Assembly: GCA_046726955.1 (NCBI GenBank)
Contig: JBKPBQ010000042.1
Span: 1-5,541, forward strand
DNA: 5,541 nt
Source of the DNA: CAVPGH01 sp046726955
Lineage (GTDB): Bacteria > Acidobacteriota > Vicinamibacteria > Fen-336
Direction of reading: 5' to 3'
A model generated the notes under the pieces. That model saw only the letters and a list, made by a program, of their open reading frames with translations, had not been told where the DNA came from and ran no database searches. The translations under genes and the position numbers were made by a program. Below, piece by piece: positions 1-5,541 of this stretch. Position 1 is the first letter of the stretch. Each line of letters begins with the position of its first letter.

Positions 1-471
1 GGAAAAGCCGAACATCAGGCGCACCAGGCTGCCGGCGCCGACCATCTGAGCAATCAGATAGAAAGCGACAGTCACCAGGGTCCCCAGTGCCGCCGCCACG
101 CGGACGGGCGCCTGGCGCAGCCGCGAGGCCACCACGTCGGCGAAGGTGTACTTGCCGAGGTTCCGGAGCGGCTCGGCGATGAGGAAGAGGACGATCGGCC
201 AGCCCACGAGGAAGCCGATCGAGTAGATGAGACCGTCGAAGCCGGAGAGCGAGACGAGGCCGGCGATGCCGAGGAAGCTCGCCGCGCTCATGTAGTCGCC
301 GGCGAGGGCGAGGCCGTTCTGGAGCCCGGTGATGCTGCGCCCCGCCGCGTAGAAGTGCTCGGCGGTGCGCGTGCGGCGCGCCGCCCACCAGGTGATGCCG
401 AGCGTGACGGCGATGAAGCCGAAGAAGAAGGCGATGGCGACGGGCTGGGGCTCGCCGATCCGCGACGGCAC
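1..471 (-). CDS. actP: ActP-type cation/acetate symporter, N-terminal part (truncated by window edge)
   Basis: This is a member of the sodium:solute symporter (SSS) family in the inner membrane, most like the acetate/glycolate permease ActP, which couples uptake of small monocarboxylates to cation entry. Reading the minus strand from 471 gives 157 open codons to the window edge; the rest of the protein (E. coli ActP is about 550 residues) lies outside. The first transmembrane helix spans about residues 10-31. A highly conserved block at 43-68 includes GDYMSAASFLG (58-68). SGFDGLIYSIGFLVGWP (76-92) and YLIAQMVGAG (138-147) also match remembered ActP sequence closely. Unlike E. coli ActP there is no cleavable leader before the first helix. 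The start is GTG at 471-469, whose first base is the last base of the upstream TAG stop, so translation is probably coupled to the DUF485 gene. Family assignment is firm; acetate as the substrate is inferred from similarity and from the DUF485 partner. Confidence 0.9.
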   Translation of the reverse strand, partial: MPSRIGEPQPVAIAFFFGFIAVTLGITWWAARRTRTAEHFYAAGRSITGLQNGLALAGDYMSAASFLGIAGLVSLSGFDGLIYSIGFLVGWPIVLFLIAEPLRNLGKYTFADVVASRLRQAPVRVAAALGTLVTVAFYLIAQMVGAGSLVRLMFGFS

Positions 472-749
472 TAGCGGCCCTGCCGCAGCGAGCGCACGGT
501 CGCGTCGTAGTGCCGGTTCGCCCAGCGCACGTAGATCCAGATGAGGATCCAGGCGGTGACGATCACGAGGACGCCGAGGAGCGTCCCCAGGGACAGGCCG
601 GGAGCGAGGAGGCGCCCGAGCAGGGGCTTCTGCCAGGCCACGAGCAGGATGAAGGCGAAGTAGACCGCCATCATCGCCGCGGTGAGAGTCAGGGCGAGCC
701 GCCACTGGGCGGCGGCCAGCGCTTCGAGCCCATCCTTCGAGTCGGTCAT
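471..749 (-). CDS. yjcH: DUF485 small inner-membrane protein (YjcH-like), partner of ActP symporter
   Basis: A 92-residue membrane protein of the DUF485 family, which is commonly encoded directly before ActP-type symporters (yjcH-actP in E. coli, 104 residues) and is thought to assist or accompany the transporter; its biochemical role is not established. Two transmembrane helices are predicted at about residues 18-38 and 53-74. The family's closing pattern is seen in IYVRWANRHYD (72-82), just after the second helix, and the aromatic VYFAFILLVAW (29-39) lies in the first helix. I chose the ATG at 749 because homologous sequence begins there. An in-frame GTG at 788 would add 13 residues of Gly/Arg-rich sequence and would sit inside a strong hairpin. 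No convincing Shine-Dalgarno sequence precedes 749. The stop codon overlaps the symporter start by one base. Confidence 0.88.
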   Translation of the reverse strand: MTDSKDGLEALAAAQWRLALTLTAAMMAVYFAFILLVAWQKPLLGRLLAPGLSLGTLLGVLVIVTAWILIWIYVRWANRHYDATVRSLRQGR

Positions 750-771
750 GGCGCGTGATACTACACGCGCC

Positions 772-798
772 CCCCCGCCGCGGTCCACGCGGCGGGGG
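772..798 (-). terminator. GC-rich perfect inverted repeat between the GGDEF-EAL gene and DUF485
   Basis: Bases 772-782 (CCCCCGCCGCG) and 788-798 are perfect reverse complements, forming an 11-bp stem almost entirely of G-C pairs around a 5-nt loop. On the minus-strand transcript it falls 38 nt after the GGDEF-EAL stop and 22 nt before the DUF485 ATG. Neither strand shows a run of T after the stem, so it is not a classic intrinsic terminator. It could be a U-less terminator or attenuator, an mRNA-stabilising 3' structure, or a leader element limiting access to the DUF485 start. The hairpin itself is certain from sequence; its function is inferred. Confidence 0.45.
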
Positions 799-836
799 AT
801 TCCAGGGCTCGCCGTCCTAGAACGTATGGAAGGCGC

Positions 837-2663
837 TCAGGGCGCCGTCTCCTTGGACTCCGCAAGCGCCTTGGCCGCGCGCTTCTGACGGATGAGGAGC
901 TTCTCGACGTCCGGGGCGGACGAGGGCGGCCCGCAGAGGTTGCCCTGCATGCGGTCGCACTGCCAGTTGATGAGGCGGATGCGCTGGGCCTCCGTCTCCA
1001 CTCCTTCCGCCACCACCTTCAGGTTCCGCGCGCGGGCGAGCGTCAGGGCGGCGGTCGCGACCGCCTCCTTGTCCTTGTCCGTGGCCATCTCTTGGATGAC
1101 CGTGCCGTCGATCTTGAGGCTGTCCACCGGGTACCGGTAGAGGTGGGTCAGCGCGGAGTCGCCGGTCCCGAAGTCGTCGATGGCGAGCCGGACGCCGAGG
1201 TCCTTGAGCTCGGTGAGCCGGGCGATGCTGACTTCGGGATTGCGCGCGAGCTCGGGCTCCGAGAGCTCGATCTCCAGGTACTTCGCGGGCAGGCCCGTCT
1301 CGTCGAGGACGCGCTTCACGAGCTTGACGAGCGACGGGTGGCGGAGCTGCCGCGAGGACATGTTCACGGCCACGACGAGGCCGCGGAAGCCCGCGTCCTG
1401 CCAGGCCTTGGCCTGCTGGCAGGCGGTCCGCAGCGCCCACTGCCCGAGGGGGACGGCCAGACCCGTGACGTCGGCGAGGGGCACGAACTCCGCCGCGGAC
1501 ATCATGCGCTCGGGGTTGCGCCAGCGCAGCAGGGCTTCGACGCCCACGATCGTGCCCTTCTCGCAGTCGACGATGGGCTGGTAGTAGAGCGCGAGCTCGC
1601 CCTCCACGAGCGCCTTGCGGAGCGCGGTCTCGCGGGCGAGGCGCTCCGCCGCGAGCGCGCTCGTCGTGGGCGCGTGCACGTCCCAGGTATCGCCGCCCCG
1701 GGCCTTCGCGCGCTGCAAGGCGACCTGCGCGCTCTGCAAGAGCGTCTCCGTGTCGGGGCCGTCCTCGGGAAAGAGGGCGACGCCCATGCTCGCGGTGACG
1801 AGCAGGTCGTGGCCGCCGATGGTGAAGGGACTGCGCAGCGTGAGGCGGAGCTTGTCCACGATCACTCCGATGTCCTCGTCCTTCTTGATGCCGGGCAGCA
1901 GGATCGTGAACTCGTCGCCCCCCACGCGGCCCACCGTGTCGCCCTGGCGCAGGGTCGTCTCGAGGGCGATGGCGACGCTCTTCAGGAGGTCGTCGCCCAC
2001 CTGGCGGCCGAGCCGGTCGTTGATGCCGGTGAAGCGGTCGAGCCCGAGCTGCAGCACCGCGAGCTTCTGCTTGTAGCGCTGGGCGTGGACCACCGCCACC
2101 CCCAGGCGGTCCGCGAACCGCCGGGCGCTCGCGACGCCGGTGAGCGGGTCGTGGTCGGAGAGGATGCGGATCTCTTCTTCGAGGCGCTGCTTGGCGTCGA
2201 TCTGGCGGTCGAGCGCTCCGCGCAGCCACGCCAGCTCGGACTTGAGGTCGCGGAGCTCCGCCTCGAGCTCGGACCGCGTCAGGAAGGGCTCGGAATCGAC
2301 CGGGGGCTCTCTGGGCGGCAGCGGGGGCTCGGGATCGGGCTCGGTTTCGTCGGCGGCCGCGGACGGCGCGGGCTCCTCCGCCCCGACGCCCACCTTGAGA
2401 GGGAGGGGAACCACGGGATCGCTGGGGAAGACCGGCCAGTCCGGACCGCTTGTCGAGCCGGCTTCGGGAGCAGGAGCCGCTTTCGGGCCCTCGTCGGGCG
2501 CGACCTCTTCCCGGGGGGACGGCTCGTCCGGAGGAGGCAGCGGCTGGGCCGGCGTTGCCGACTCCGGAGCGGGAGCTTGCGACTCCGCCGCGTCGGCGGC
2601 GGCCCCCTCCTTCTGGGCACTGCCGAGACCGAGAAGCGACCGCCAGCTCCTCTTCTTGGCCAT
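837..2663 (-). CDS. GGDEF-EAL cyclic-di-GMP signalling protein, probable phosphodiesterase with degenerate GGDEF domain
   Basis: A 608-residue protein predicted to be cytoplasmic, with no signal peptide or membrane helix. Residues 1-16 are basic and partly hydrophobic; about 20-126 are rich in Pro, Ala and Glu and look disordered; about 130-168 form a charged coiled-coil linker. The GGDEF domain (about 169-330) keeps GGDEF at 248-252, the RxxD inhibitory-site motif RQGD at 239-242, and the nucleotide-contacting N215/D216. However, the first metal-binding Asp (D327 in PleD) is Gly207, and the usual FK is FT. The EAL domain (about 345-590) keeps EAL (376-378), N434, E466/E469, DDFGTG (496-501), LKID with K517, AEGVE with E553, and Q573-G574, so all expected metal and catalytic positions are present. 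The likely activity is therefore hydrolysis of c-di-GMP to pGpG, with the GGDEF half binding GTP or c-di-GMP as a regulator. It has no recognisable sensory domain, so input probably comes through the N-terminal tail or coiled coil. It is divergent from the 2763 gene. Confidence 0.93.
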   Translation of the reverse strand: MAKKRSWRSLLGLGSAQKEGAAADAAESQAPAPESATPAQPLPPPDEPSPREEVAPDEGPKAAPAPEAGSTSGPDWPVFPSDPVVPLPLKVGVGAEEPAPSAAADETEPDPEPPLPPREPPVDSEPFLTRSELEAELRDLKSELAWLRGALDRQIDAKQRLEEEIRILSDHDPLTGVASARRFADRLGVAVVHAQRYKQKLAVLQLGLDRFTGINDRLGRQVGDDLLKSVAIALETTLRQGDTVGRVGGDEFTILLPGIKKDEDIGVIVDKLRLTLRSPFTIGGHDLLVTASMGVALFPEDGPDTETLLQSAQVALQRAKARGGDTWDVHAPTTSALAAERLARETALRKALVEGELALYYQPIVDCEKGTIVGVEALLRWRNPERMMSAAEFVPLADVTGLAVPLGQWALRTACQQAKAWQDAGFRGLVVAVNMSSRQLRHPSLVKLVKRVLDETGLPAKYLEIELSEPELARNPEVSIARLTELKDLGVRLAIDDFGTGDSALTHLYRYPVDSLKIDGTVIQEMATDKDKEAVATAALTLARARNLKVVAEGVETEAQRIRLINWQCDRMQGNLCGPPSSAPDVEKLLIRQKRAAKALAESKETAP

Positions 2664-2762
2664 CGAAACTGGCCCAAACTAACGCCCAACCCCCCCTCGG
2701 TCAAGGAGGGCGCGGGCGGCCGCCGTCGAACGGTGGTAGCTTCTAGCGGGGAGCTCGAAGCT
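2664..2762. promoter_or_regulatory. Divergent intergenic region with presumed back-to-back promoters
   Basis: This roughly 100-bp gap separates two divergently transcribed genes and must hold the start signals for both unless transcripts enter from outside. On the minus strand, TTGACC (2699-2704) followed after 16 nt by TAGTTT (2676-2681) resembles a sigma70-type -35/-10 pair (5/6 and 3/6 matches). It would give a very short leader for the GGDEF-EAL gene, whose ATG lacks a clear Shine-Dalgarno sequence. A short inverted repeat, CCCTC (2694-2698) with GAGGG (2706-2710), overlaps this -35 element. I see no convincing promoter for the plus-strand gene. The promoter call is weak because the -10 is poor. 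Confidence 0.35.
2748..2753 (+). promoter_or_regulatory. Shine-Dalgarno sequence supporting the TTG start at 2763
   Basis: GGGGAG lies 9 nt before the in-frame TTG at 2763. The other in-frame option, GTG at 2733, has its nearest purine-rich match (AAGGAGGG, 2703-2710) 22 nt away, too far for normal initiation. This spacing decides the start in favour of TTG. Confidence 0.55.
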
Positions 2763-3749
2763 TTGCCCGAGGAACCGAACTACCTCACCCACGCCTTCAA
2801 GAGCCAGTACAACCTCATCACCCTGGGCACCGCCATCGGCTTCGCGCTGCTCTCGGCCAACCCCCTCCCGGTCCTCCTGTGCCTGGGCGCGCAGTTGATC
2901 GTCCTCCCCCTCGTCGCGGGCAGCGAGCGCTACCAGCGCGCGATCAGGGCCAAGATGATGGAGGACGAGCGCCAGCAGAAGCAGGCGAACCGCCGGCTCG
3001 AGGCCTCGGAGATGCTGCGCGCGCTCTCCGACCAGGAGCGGCACCGCTACCGGGGGCTCGAGACGCTCGCCGCGGAGATCCGCGAGAACTACCAGAGCCT
3101 GGACGCGTCCTCGCAGAGTCTCCTCGACGAGGTCGTGGGCAAGCTCGACTTCCTGATCGCCTTCTACCTGCGCATGCGCTACTCCGTCGCGCGCTACGAG
3201 GCCTACTTCCAGACGACCGACCCCGAGCGGATCCGCCACCGCCTCACGTCGCTCGAGCGGGAGATGAGCCAGGGGCCGGAGCGGGTGCGCGCGATCAAGG
3301 GCAAGACGGCGAACGTCCTGAAGAAGCGGCTCGAACGCTACGAGAAGGCGCTGGAGAACCGGCAGCTCGTGGACGCGCAGACGGAGACCGTGCTCGAGGT
3401 GCTGCAGCTCCTCCGCGACCAGAGCTTCTCCATGCGCGACCCAAAGACGATCACCGAGCAGCTCGACGGCCTCGTCAGCTCCGCGGAGGAGACGGAGCGC
3501 GGGGTCAAGGACCTCGAGGACCTGCTGGCCGCGGACCAGGACATCCTGCTCGGGAGCGGCCTCGGTCCAGACATCGAGAGCGAGCTCGAGGCCCTGTCGT
3601 CGGGACCGCAGCCGGCGACTGCGAAGACGGCGCCACCCGCGACCGCCAATCCGACCCCGAAGCCCACGCCGGTTCGCGTGCCTCCGCCGCCTCCGCCGAC
3701 TCCGCCCAACCCGGACGGATCGCCCAACCGCAAGAAGATCGTGAACTAG
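2763..3749 (+). CDS. Unrecognised membrane-anchored coiled-coil protein with proline-rich C-terminal tail
   Basis: I do not recognise a family for this 328-residue protein. From a TTG start it begins MPEEPNYLTHAFKSQYN and then has two short hydrophobic segments (about 18-33 and 35-53) separated by Asn-Pro (33-34), which suggests a membrane hairpin or two closely packed helices. From about 55 to 280 it is strongly charged and helical: 60-110 and 160-220 look coiled-coil, with an aromatic and Arg-rich stretch between (about 128-160, with Tyr at 135, 140, 145 and 148). An acidic part follows (240-277), then a tail rich in Pro, Thr and Ala (281-322) with six consecutive prolines at 307-312, ending RKKIVN. 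No catalytic motif is visible. The large soluble part probably faces the cytoplasm, so a scaffold or adaptor role is possible but unproven. It leads a likely operon with the acyl-CoA dehydrogenase 12 nt downstream and is divergent from the c-di-GMP enzyme. The reading frame stays open far upstream, but that region is the antisense of the GGDEF-EAL gene. Confidence 0.8.
   Translation: MPEEPNYLTHAFKSQYNLITLGTAIGFALLSANPLPVLLCLGAQLIVLPLVAGSERYQRAIRAKMMEDERQQKQANRRLEASEMLRALSDQERHRYRGLETLAAEIRENYQSLDASSQSLLDEVVGKLDFLIAFYLRMRYSVARYEAYFQTTDPERIRHRLTSLEREMSQGPERVRAIKGKTANVLKKRLERYEKALENRQLVDAQTETVLEVLQLLRDQSFSMRDPKTITEQLDGLVSSAEETERGVKDLEDLLAADQDILLGSGLGPDIESELEALSSGPQPATAKTAPPATANPTPKPTPVRVPPPPPPTPPNPDGSPNRKKIVN
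3681..3698 (+). repeat. Tandem 9-nt repeat encoding part of the proline run
   Basis: CCTCCGCCG occurs twice in direct tandem and is followed by a near copy. Together these code for six consecutive prolines in the tail of the upstream membrane protein. Such a short GC-rich array could vary in copy number by slippage in whole 3-codon units. Confidence 0.6.
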
Positions 3750-3761
3750 GCCAGCTCACCC

Positions 3762-4916
3762 GTGGACTTCGGCGAGACCGACGACCGGAAGACGCTTCGG
3801 GAGTCGGTCCGGCGCCTGGCCTCCCGCTTCGGCCACGCCTACTACGTCGAGGCCGCGCGCTCGGGCCGGAAGACGACCGAGCTCTGGAAGGCGGCGGCGG
3901 AAGCCGGCTTCGTGGGCGTGAACCTGCCCGAGGCCTACGGCGGCGGCGGCCTCGGCATGGCCGAGCTCGCGCTCGTGGGCGAGGAGCTCGCCGCGCAGGG
4001 CTGTCCGCTGCTCCTGCTCGTCGTGTCGCCCGCGATCTGCGGGGAGATCCTCGCCCGCTTCGGCACCGACGAGCAGAAGAAGACCTGGCTCTCGGGCCTC
4101 GCCACCGGCGAGAGGAAGATGGTGTTCGCGCTCACCGAGCCCGACGCCGGGTCGAACAGCCACAACCTCTCCACTACCGCCACCCGTCAAGCCGACGGCA
4201 GCTACAGGATCCGCGGCCAGAAGTACTACATCACCGGCGCGGACGAGGCCGAGCAGATGCTCGTCGTCGCCAAGACCGGGACGGACGCGCGCGGTCGCGG
4301 CCGGTTGTCCCTGTTCATCGTGGACACCGACGCTCCCGGCCTGCAGAAGACGGTCATCCCGGTGGAGATGGTCGCGTCCGATCGGCAGTTCCAGCTGTTC
4401 TTCGACGACGTGGCGGTGGGCGCGGACCGCCTCGTCGGCCCCGAAGGCGAGGGCCTGAAGCCCCTCTTCCTCGGCCTGAACCCGGAACGCATCATGGGCG
4501 CCGCCCTCTCCCTCGGCACCGGCCGCTACGCGCTCGACAAGGCGTGTGCCTACGCGAGCTCGCGCAAGGTGTGGGGCGTCCCCATCGGCGCCCACCAGGG
4601 CCTGTCCCACCCGCTGGCCAAGGCCAAGATCGAGCTCGAGCTCGCCCGCCTCATGACGGACAAGGCCTGCTGGCTCTTCGACCAGGGCCGCGAGGCCGGC
4701 GAGGCCGCGAACATGGCGAAGTACGCCGCTGCCGAAGCCGCCATCGCCTGCGTGGATCAGGCGATCCAGGTCCACGGCGGCAACGGCTTCTCGACCGAGT
4801 ACGGCCTCATGGACGTGTGGGCGGGCGCGCGCCTGGGCCGCACCGCGCCCGTGAGCCGCGAGATGATCCTGAACTTCGTGGCCGAGCACTCGCTCAAGCT
4901 GCCCCGTTCCTACTAG
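3762..4916 (+). CDS. Acyl-CoA dehydrogenase family protein with the putative base Glu in the IVD/LCAD position
   Basis: A 384-residue FAD-dependent flavoprotein of the acyl-CoA dehydrogenase family, at the usual full length. Members oxidise acyl-CoA thioesters to trans-2-enoyl-CoA and pass electrons to electron-transfer flavoprotein; the substrate here is unknown. The N-terminal helical domain covers about 1-118, the beta domain about 119-225 with the FAD/substrate signature ALTEPDAGSN (123-132), and the C-terminal helical domain about 230-384 with QVHGGNGFSTE (336-346). The usual C-terminal catalytic EGT is absent: the equivalent stretch reads TAPVSREMILNF (361-372). Instead Glu242 in NPERIM (240-245) matches the position of the catalytic Glu in isovaleryl-CoA and long-chain acyl-CoA dehydrogenases, so activity is plausible. 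The start is GTG at 3762, which gives the typical opening MDF; it lacks a clear Shine-Dalgarno sequence. It follows the preceding stop by 12 nt and precedes the DinB gene by 23 nt, so an operon is likely. Confidence 0.93.
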   Translation: MDFGETDDRKTLRESVRRLASRFGHAYYVEAARSGRKTTELWKAAAEAGFVGVNLPEAYGGGGLGMAELALVGEELAAQGCPLLLLVVSPAICGEILARFGTDEQKKTWLSGLATGERKMVFALTEPDAGSNSHNLSTTATRQADGSYRIRGQKYYITGADEAEQMLVVAKTGTDARGRGRLSLFIVDTDAPGLQKTVIPVEMVASDRQFQLFFDDVAVGADRLVGPEGEGLKPLFLGLNPERIMGAALSLGTGRYALDKACAYASSRKVWGVPIGAHQGLSHPLAKAKIELELARLMTDKACWLFDQGREAGEAANMAKYAAAEAAIACVDQAIQVHGGNGFSTEYGLMDVWAGARLGRTAPVSREMILNFVAEHSLKLPRSY

Positions 4917-4939
4917 TCGCCGAAGACACGGAAGGTCCG

Positions 4940-5422
4940 ATGAACGACGAAGTGATCCGCCAGCAGCTCGTCGACGTCCTCAGCGGCGAGCACGCTCACA
5001 TCTCGCTCGACTCCGCCCTCAAGGGCCTGCCGCGGACGCACCGGGGGCAGAGCCGGGGAGGCCACACCATCTGGGAAATCCTGGAGCACATGCGCCTCGC
5101 CCAGGAGGACATCATCCGCTACACGTTCGACCCCACCTGGAAGTCCCCGAAGTGGCCTGAGGGCTACTGGCCGAAGCGCGCGGTCCCGAGCGACGCCGAG
5201 TGGAATACCTGCGTGAAGGCCTTCCGCAAGGACCTCGACGAGCTCGTAGCCTTCGTCCGCGACCCGAAGGCGGACCTCACCGTGCGCTTCCCCCACGGCG
5301 AGGGTCGAACCTACCTGCGCCAGGTCCTGCTCGTGGCCGACCACAACGCCTACCACCTGGGCCAGCTCGTCCAGGTGCGCAAGGAGCTCGCGGCCGTGAA
5401 GAAGAAGAAGAAGAAGAGGTAA
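4940..5422 (+). CDS. DinB superfamily protein (DinB_2/YfiT-like) with polylysine tail
   Basis: A 160-residue cytoplasmic protein with the four-helix-bundle pattern of the DinB/YfiT superfamily, which includes metal-dependent hydrolases and thiol S-transferases; the substrate of this member cannot be told. The expected three metal-binding histidines are present: H50 in ILEHMRLAQED (47-57), then H135 and H139 in ADHNAYHLGQL (133-143), the typical HxxxH near the C-terminus. A Trp/Pro-rich loop (67-78, KWPEGYWP at 71-78) lies between the second helix and the central part. The protein ends in six lysines and an arginine, unusual for the family, suggesting nucleic-acid or acidic-partner contact or simply a repeat-generated tail. 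The ATG at 4940 is supported by GGAAGG at 4930-4935, with a rather short 4-nt spacing. It is probably the last gene of the operon starting at 2763. Confidence 0.88.
   Translation: MNDEVIRQQLVDVLSGEHAHISLDSALKGLPRTHRGQSRGGHTIWEILEHMRLAQEDIIRYTFDPTWKSPKWPEGYWPKRAVPSDAEWNTCVKAFRKDLDELVAFVRDPKADLTVRFPHGEGRTYLRQVLLVADHNAYHLGQLVQVRKELAAVKKKKKKR
5399..5416 (+). repeat. (AAG)6 trinucleotide repeat at the end of the DinB gene
   Basis: Six consecutive AAG codons precede AGG and the TAA stop, encoding the lysine tail. Such a run is a possible slippage site, and any copy-number change by whole codons would alter only tail length. Confidence 0.8.
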
Positions 5423-5453
5423 TGAGCCAGTCGAGACTGTCGCCTTCGCGCCG

Positions 5454-5505
5454 AGACGCCTATAGATAAGGATGACGAGACGAGCTCGTCGTCCGAAAGG
5501 CGCCT
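5454..5505. other. Nested inverted repeat downstream of the DinB gene
   Basis: GGATGACGAG (5470-5479) pairs with CTCGTCGTCC (5485-5494) across a 5-nt loop, with one G-T wobble. Outside it, AGACGCCT (5454-5461) pairs with AGGCGCCT (5498-5505) at 7 of 8 positions. The structure begins 31 nt after the DinB stop. No T run follows, only a pyrimidine-rich stretch, so a terminator role is possible but not supported by a classic signature. The 12-bp palindrome GACGAGCTCGTC at its core could equally be an operator for a gene to the right. Confidence 0.45.
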
Positions 5506-5541
5506 CCGCTCTTCCTCGTTACTTGTCTACCCATTCCGGAC
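5472..5541 (+). CDS. Possible start of a further gene, cut by the window edge (weak)
   Basis: An ATG at 5472 opens a frame that stays open for 23 codons to the edge (beginning MTRRARRPKGAS). TATAGA at 5461-5466 resembles a -10 element close enough to make a leaderless transcript conceivable, but no -35 is clear. The ATG lies in the stem of the inverted repeat. The stretch is too short to judge, and the peptide resembles nothing I recognise. Confidence 0.15.
   Translation, partial: MTRRARRPKGASALPRYLSTHSG

Noticed and set aside
772..798. Standard Rho-independent terminator
   Set aside because: The stem is strong, but no T-rich run follows on either strand, so only a weaker structural call is justified.
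817..2229. Long minus-strand frame overlapping the GGDEF-EAL gene
   Set aside because: Its translation is dominated by Arg, Pro and Ala, with no motif; it is an out-of-frame shadow of the GGDEF-EAL gene.
1092..2732. Long open plus-strand frame running into the gene at 2763
   Set aside because: It is antisense to the well-supported GGDEF-EAL gene. Its translation is Arg/Glu/Gly-biased with no domain, as expected in high-GC DNA; only the part from 2763 is real.
2703..2735. AAGGAGGG followed by an in-frame GTG at 2733 as the start of the membrane protein gene
   Set aside because: The spacing of 22 nt is too long, and TTG at 2763 has GGGGAG at a normal distance.
3756..4889. 377-codon minus-strand frame opposite the acyl-CoA dehydrogenase
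   Set aside because: The plus strand codes for a full-length dehydrogenase with clear motifs; the antisense frame is compositionally biased and has no recognisable domain.
2879..4939. Open plus-strand frame upstream of the DinB start, suggesting a much larger fusion protein
   Set aside because: The stretch overlaps two better genes in another frame and is low-complexity Arg/Ala/Gly. DinB homology and a Shine-Dalgarno sequence begin only at 4930-4940.
5423..5541. tRNA or other known small RNA gene at the right end
   Set aside because: The inverted repeats do not form a cloverleaf, and no conserved T-loop or anticodon pattern is visible.

Overview
The window is clearly high in G+C. Its genes are tightly packed, and one uses a TTG start and two use GTG starts, which suggests a high-GC free-living bacterium. 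The acetate-type symporter, an acyl-CoA dehydrogenase and a cyclic-di-GMP enzyme fit a metabolically versatile soil or sediment organism (for example Myxococcota, Acidobacteriota or Rokubacteria-like lineages). This placement is a guess; the window holds no marker gene that fixes the taxon. I saw no mobile element, CRISPR array, tRNA or rRNA.

The left half (1-2663) is transcribed on the minus strand. In transcription order it holds a cytoplasmic GGDEF-EAL protein (2663-837), a strong GC-rich hairpin in the gap (772-798), a small DUF485 membrane protein (749-471), and the first 157 residues of an ActP-type sodium:solute symporter that runs off the left edge. The DUF485 stop and the symporter GTG start share one base, so the last two are a translationally coupled pair like E. 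coli yjcH-actP.

The right half (2763-5422) is transcribed on the plus strand, divergently from the GGDEF-EAL gene across a gap of about 100 bp. It holds an unrecognised protein with an N-terminal membrane hairpin, coiled coil and proline-rich tail (2763-3749), an acyl-CoA dehydrogenase (3762-4916) and a DinB-superfamily protein with a polylysine tail (4940-5422). Gaps of 12 and 23 nt make a three-gene operon likely. The last 119 bases hold a nested inverted repeat and possibly the very start of another gene.

No established multi-gene system is evident. The two points most worth following are the GGDEF-EAL protein, whose GGDEF half keeps its signature and inhibitory site but has lost a metal-binding Asp while the EAL half looks complete, and its head-to-head pairing with an undescribed membrane coiled-coil protein.
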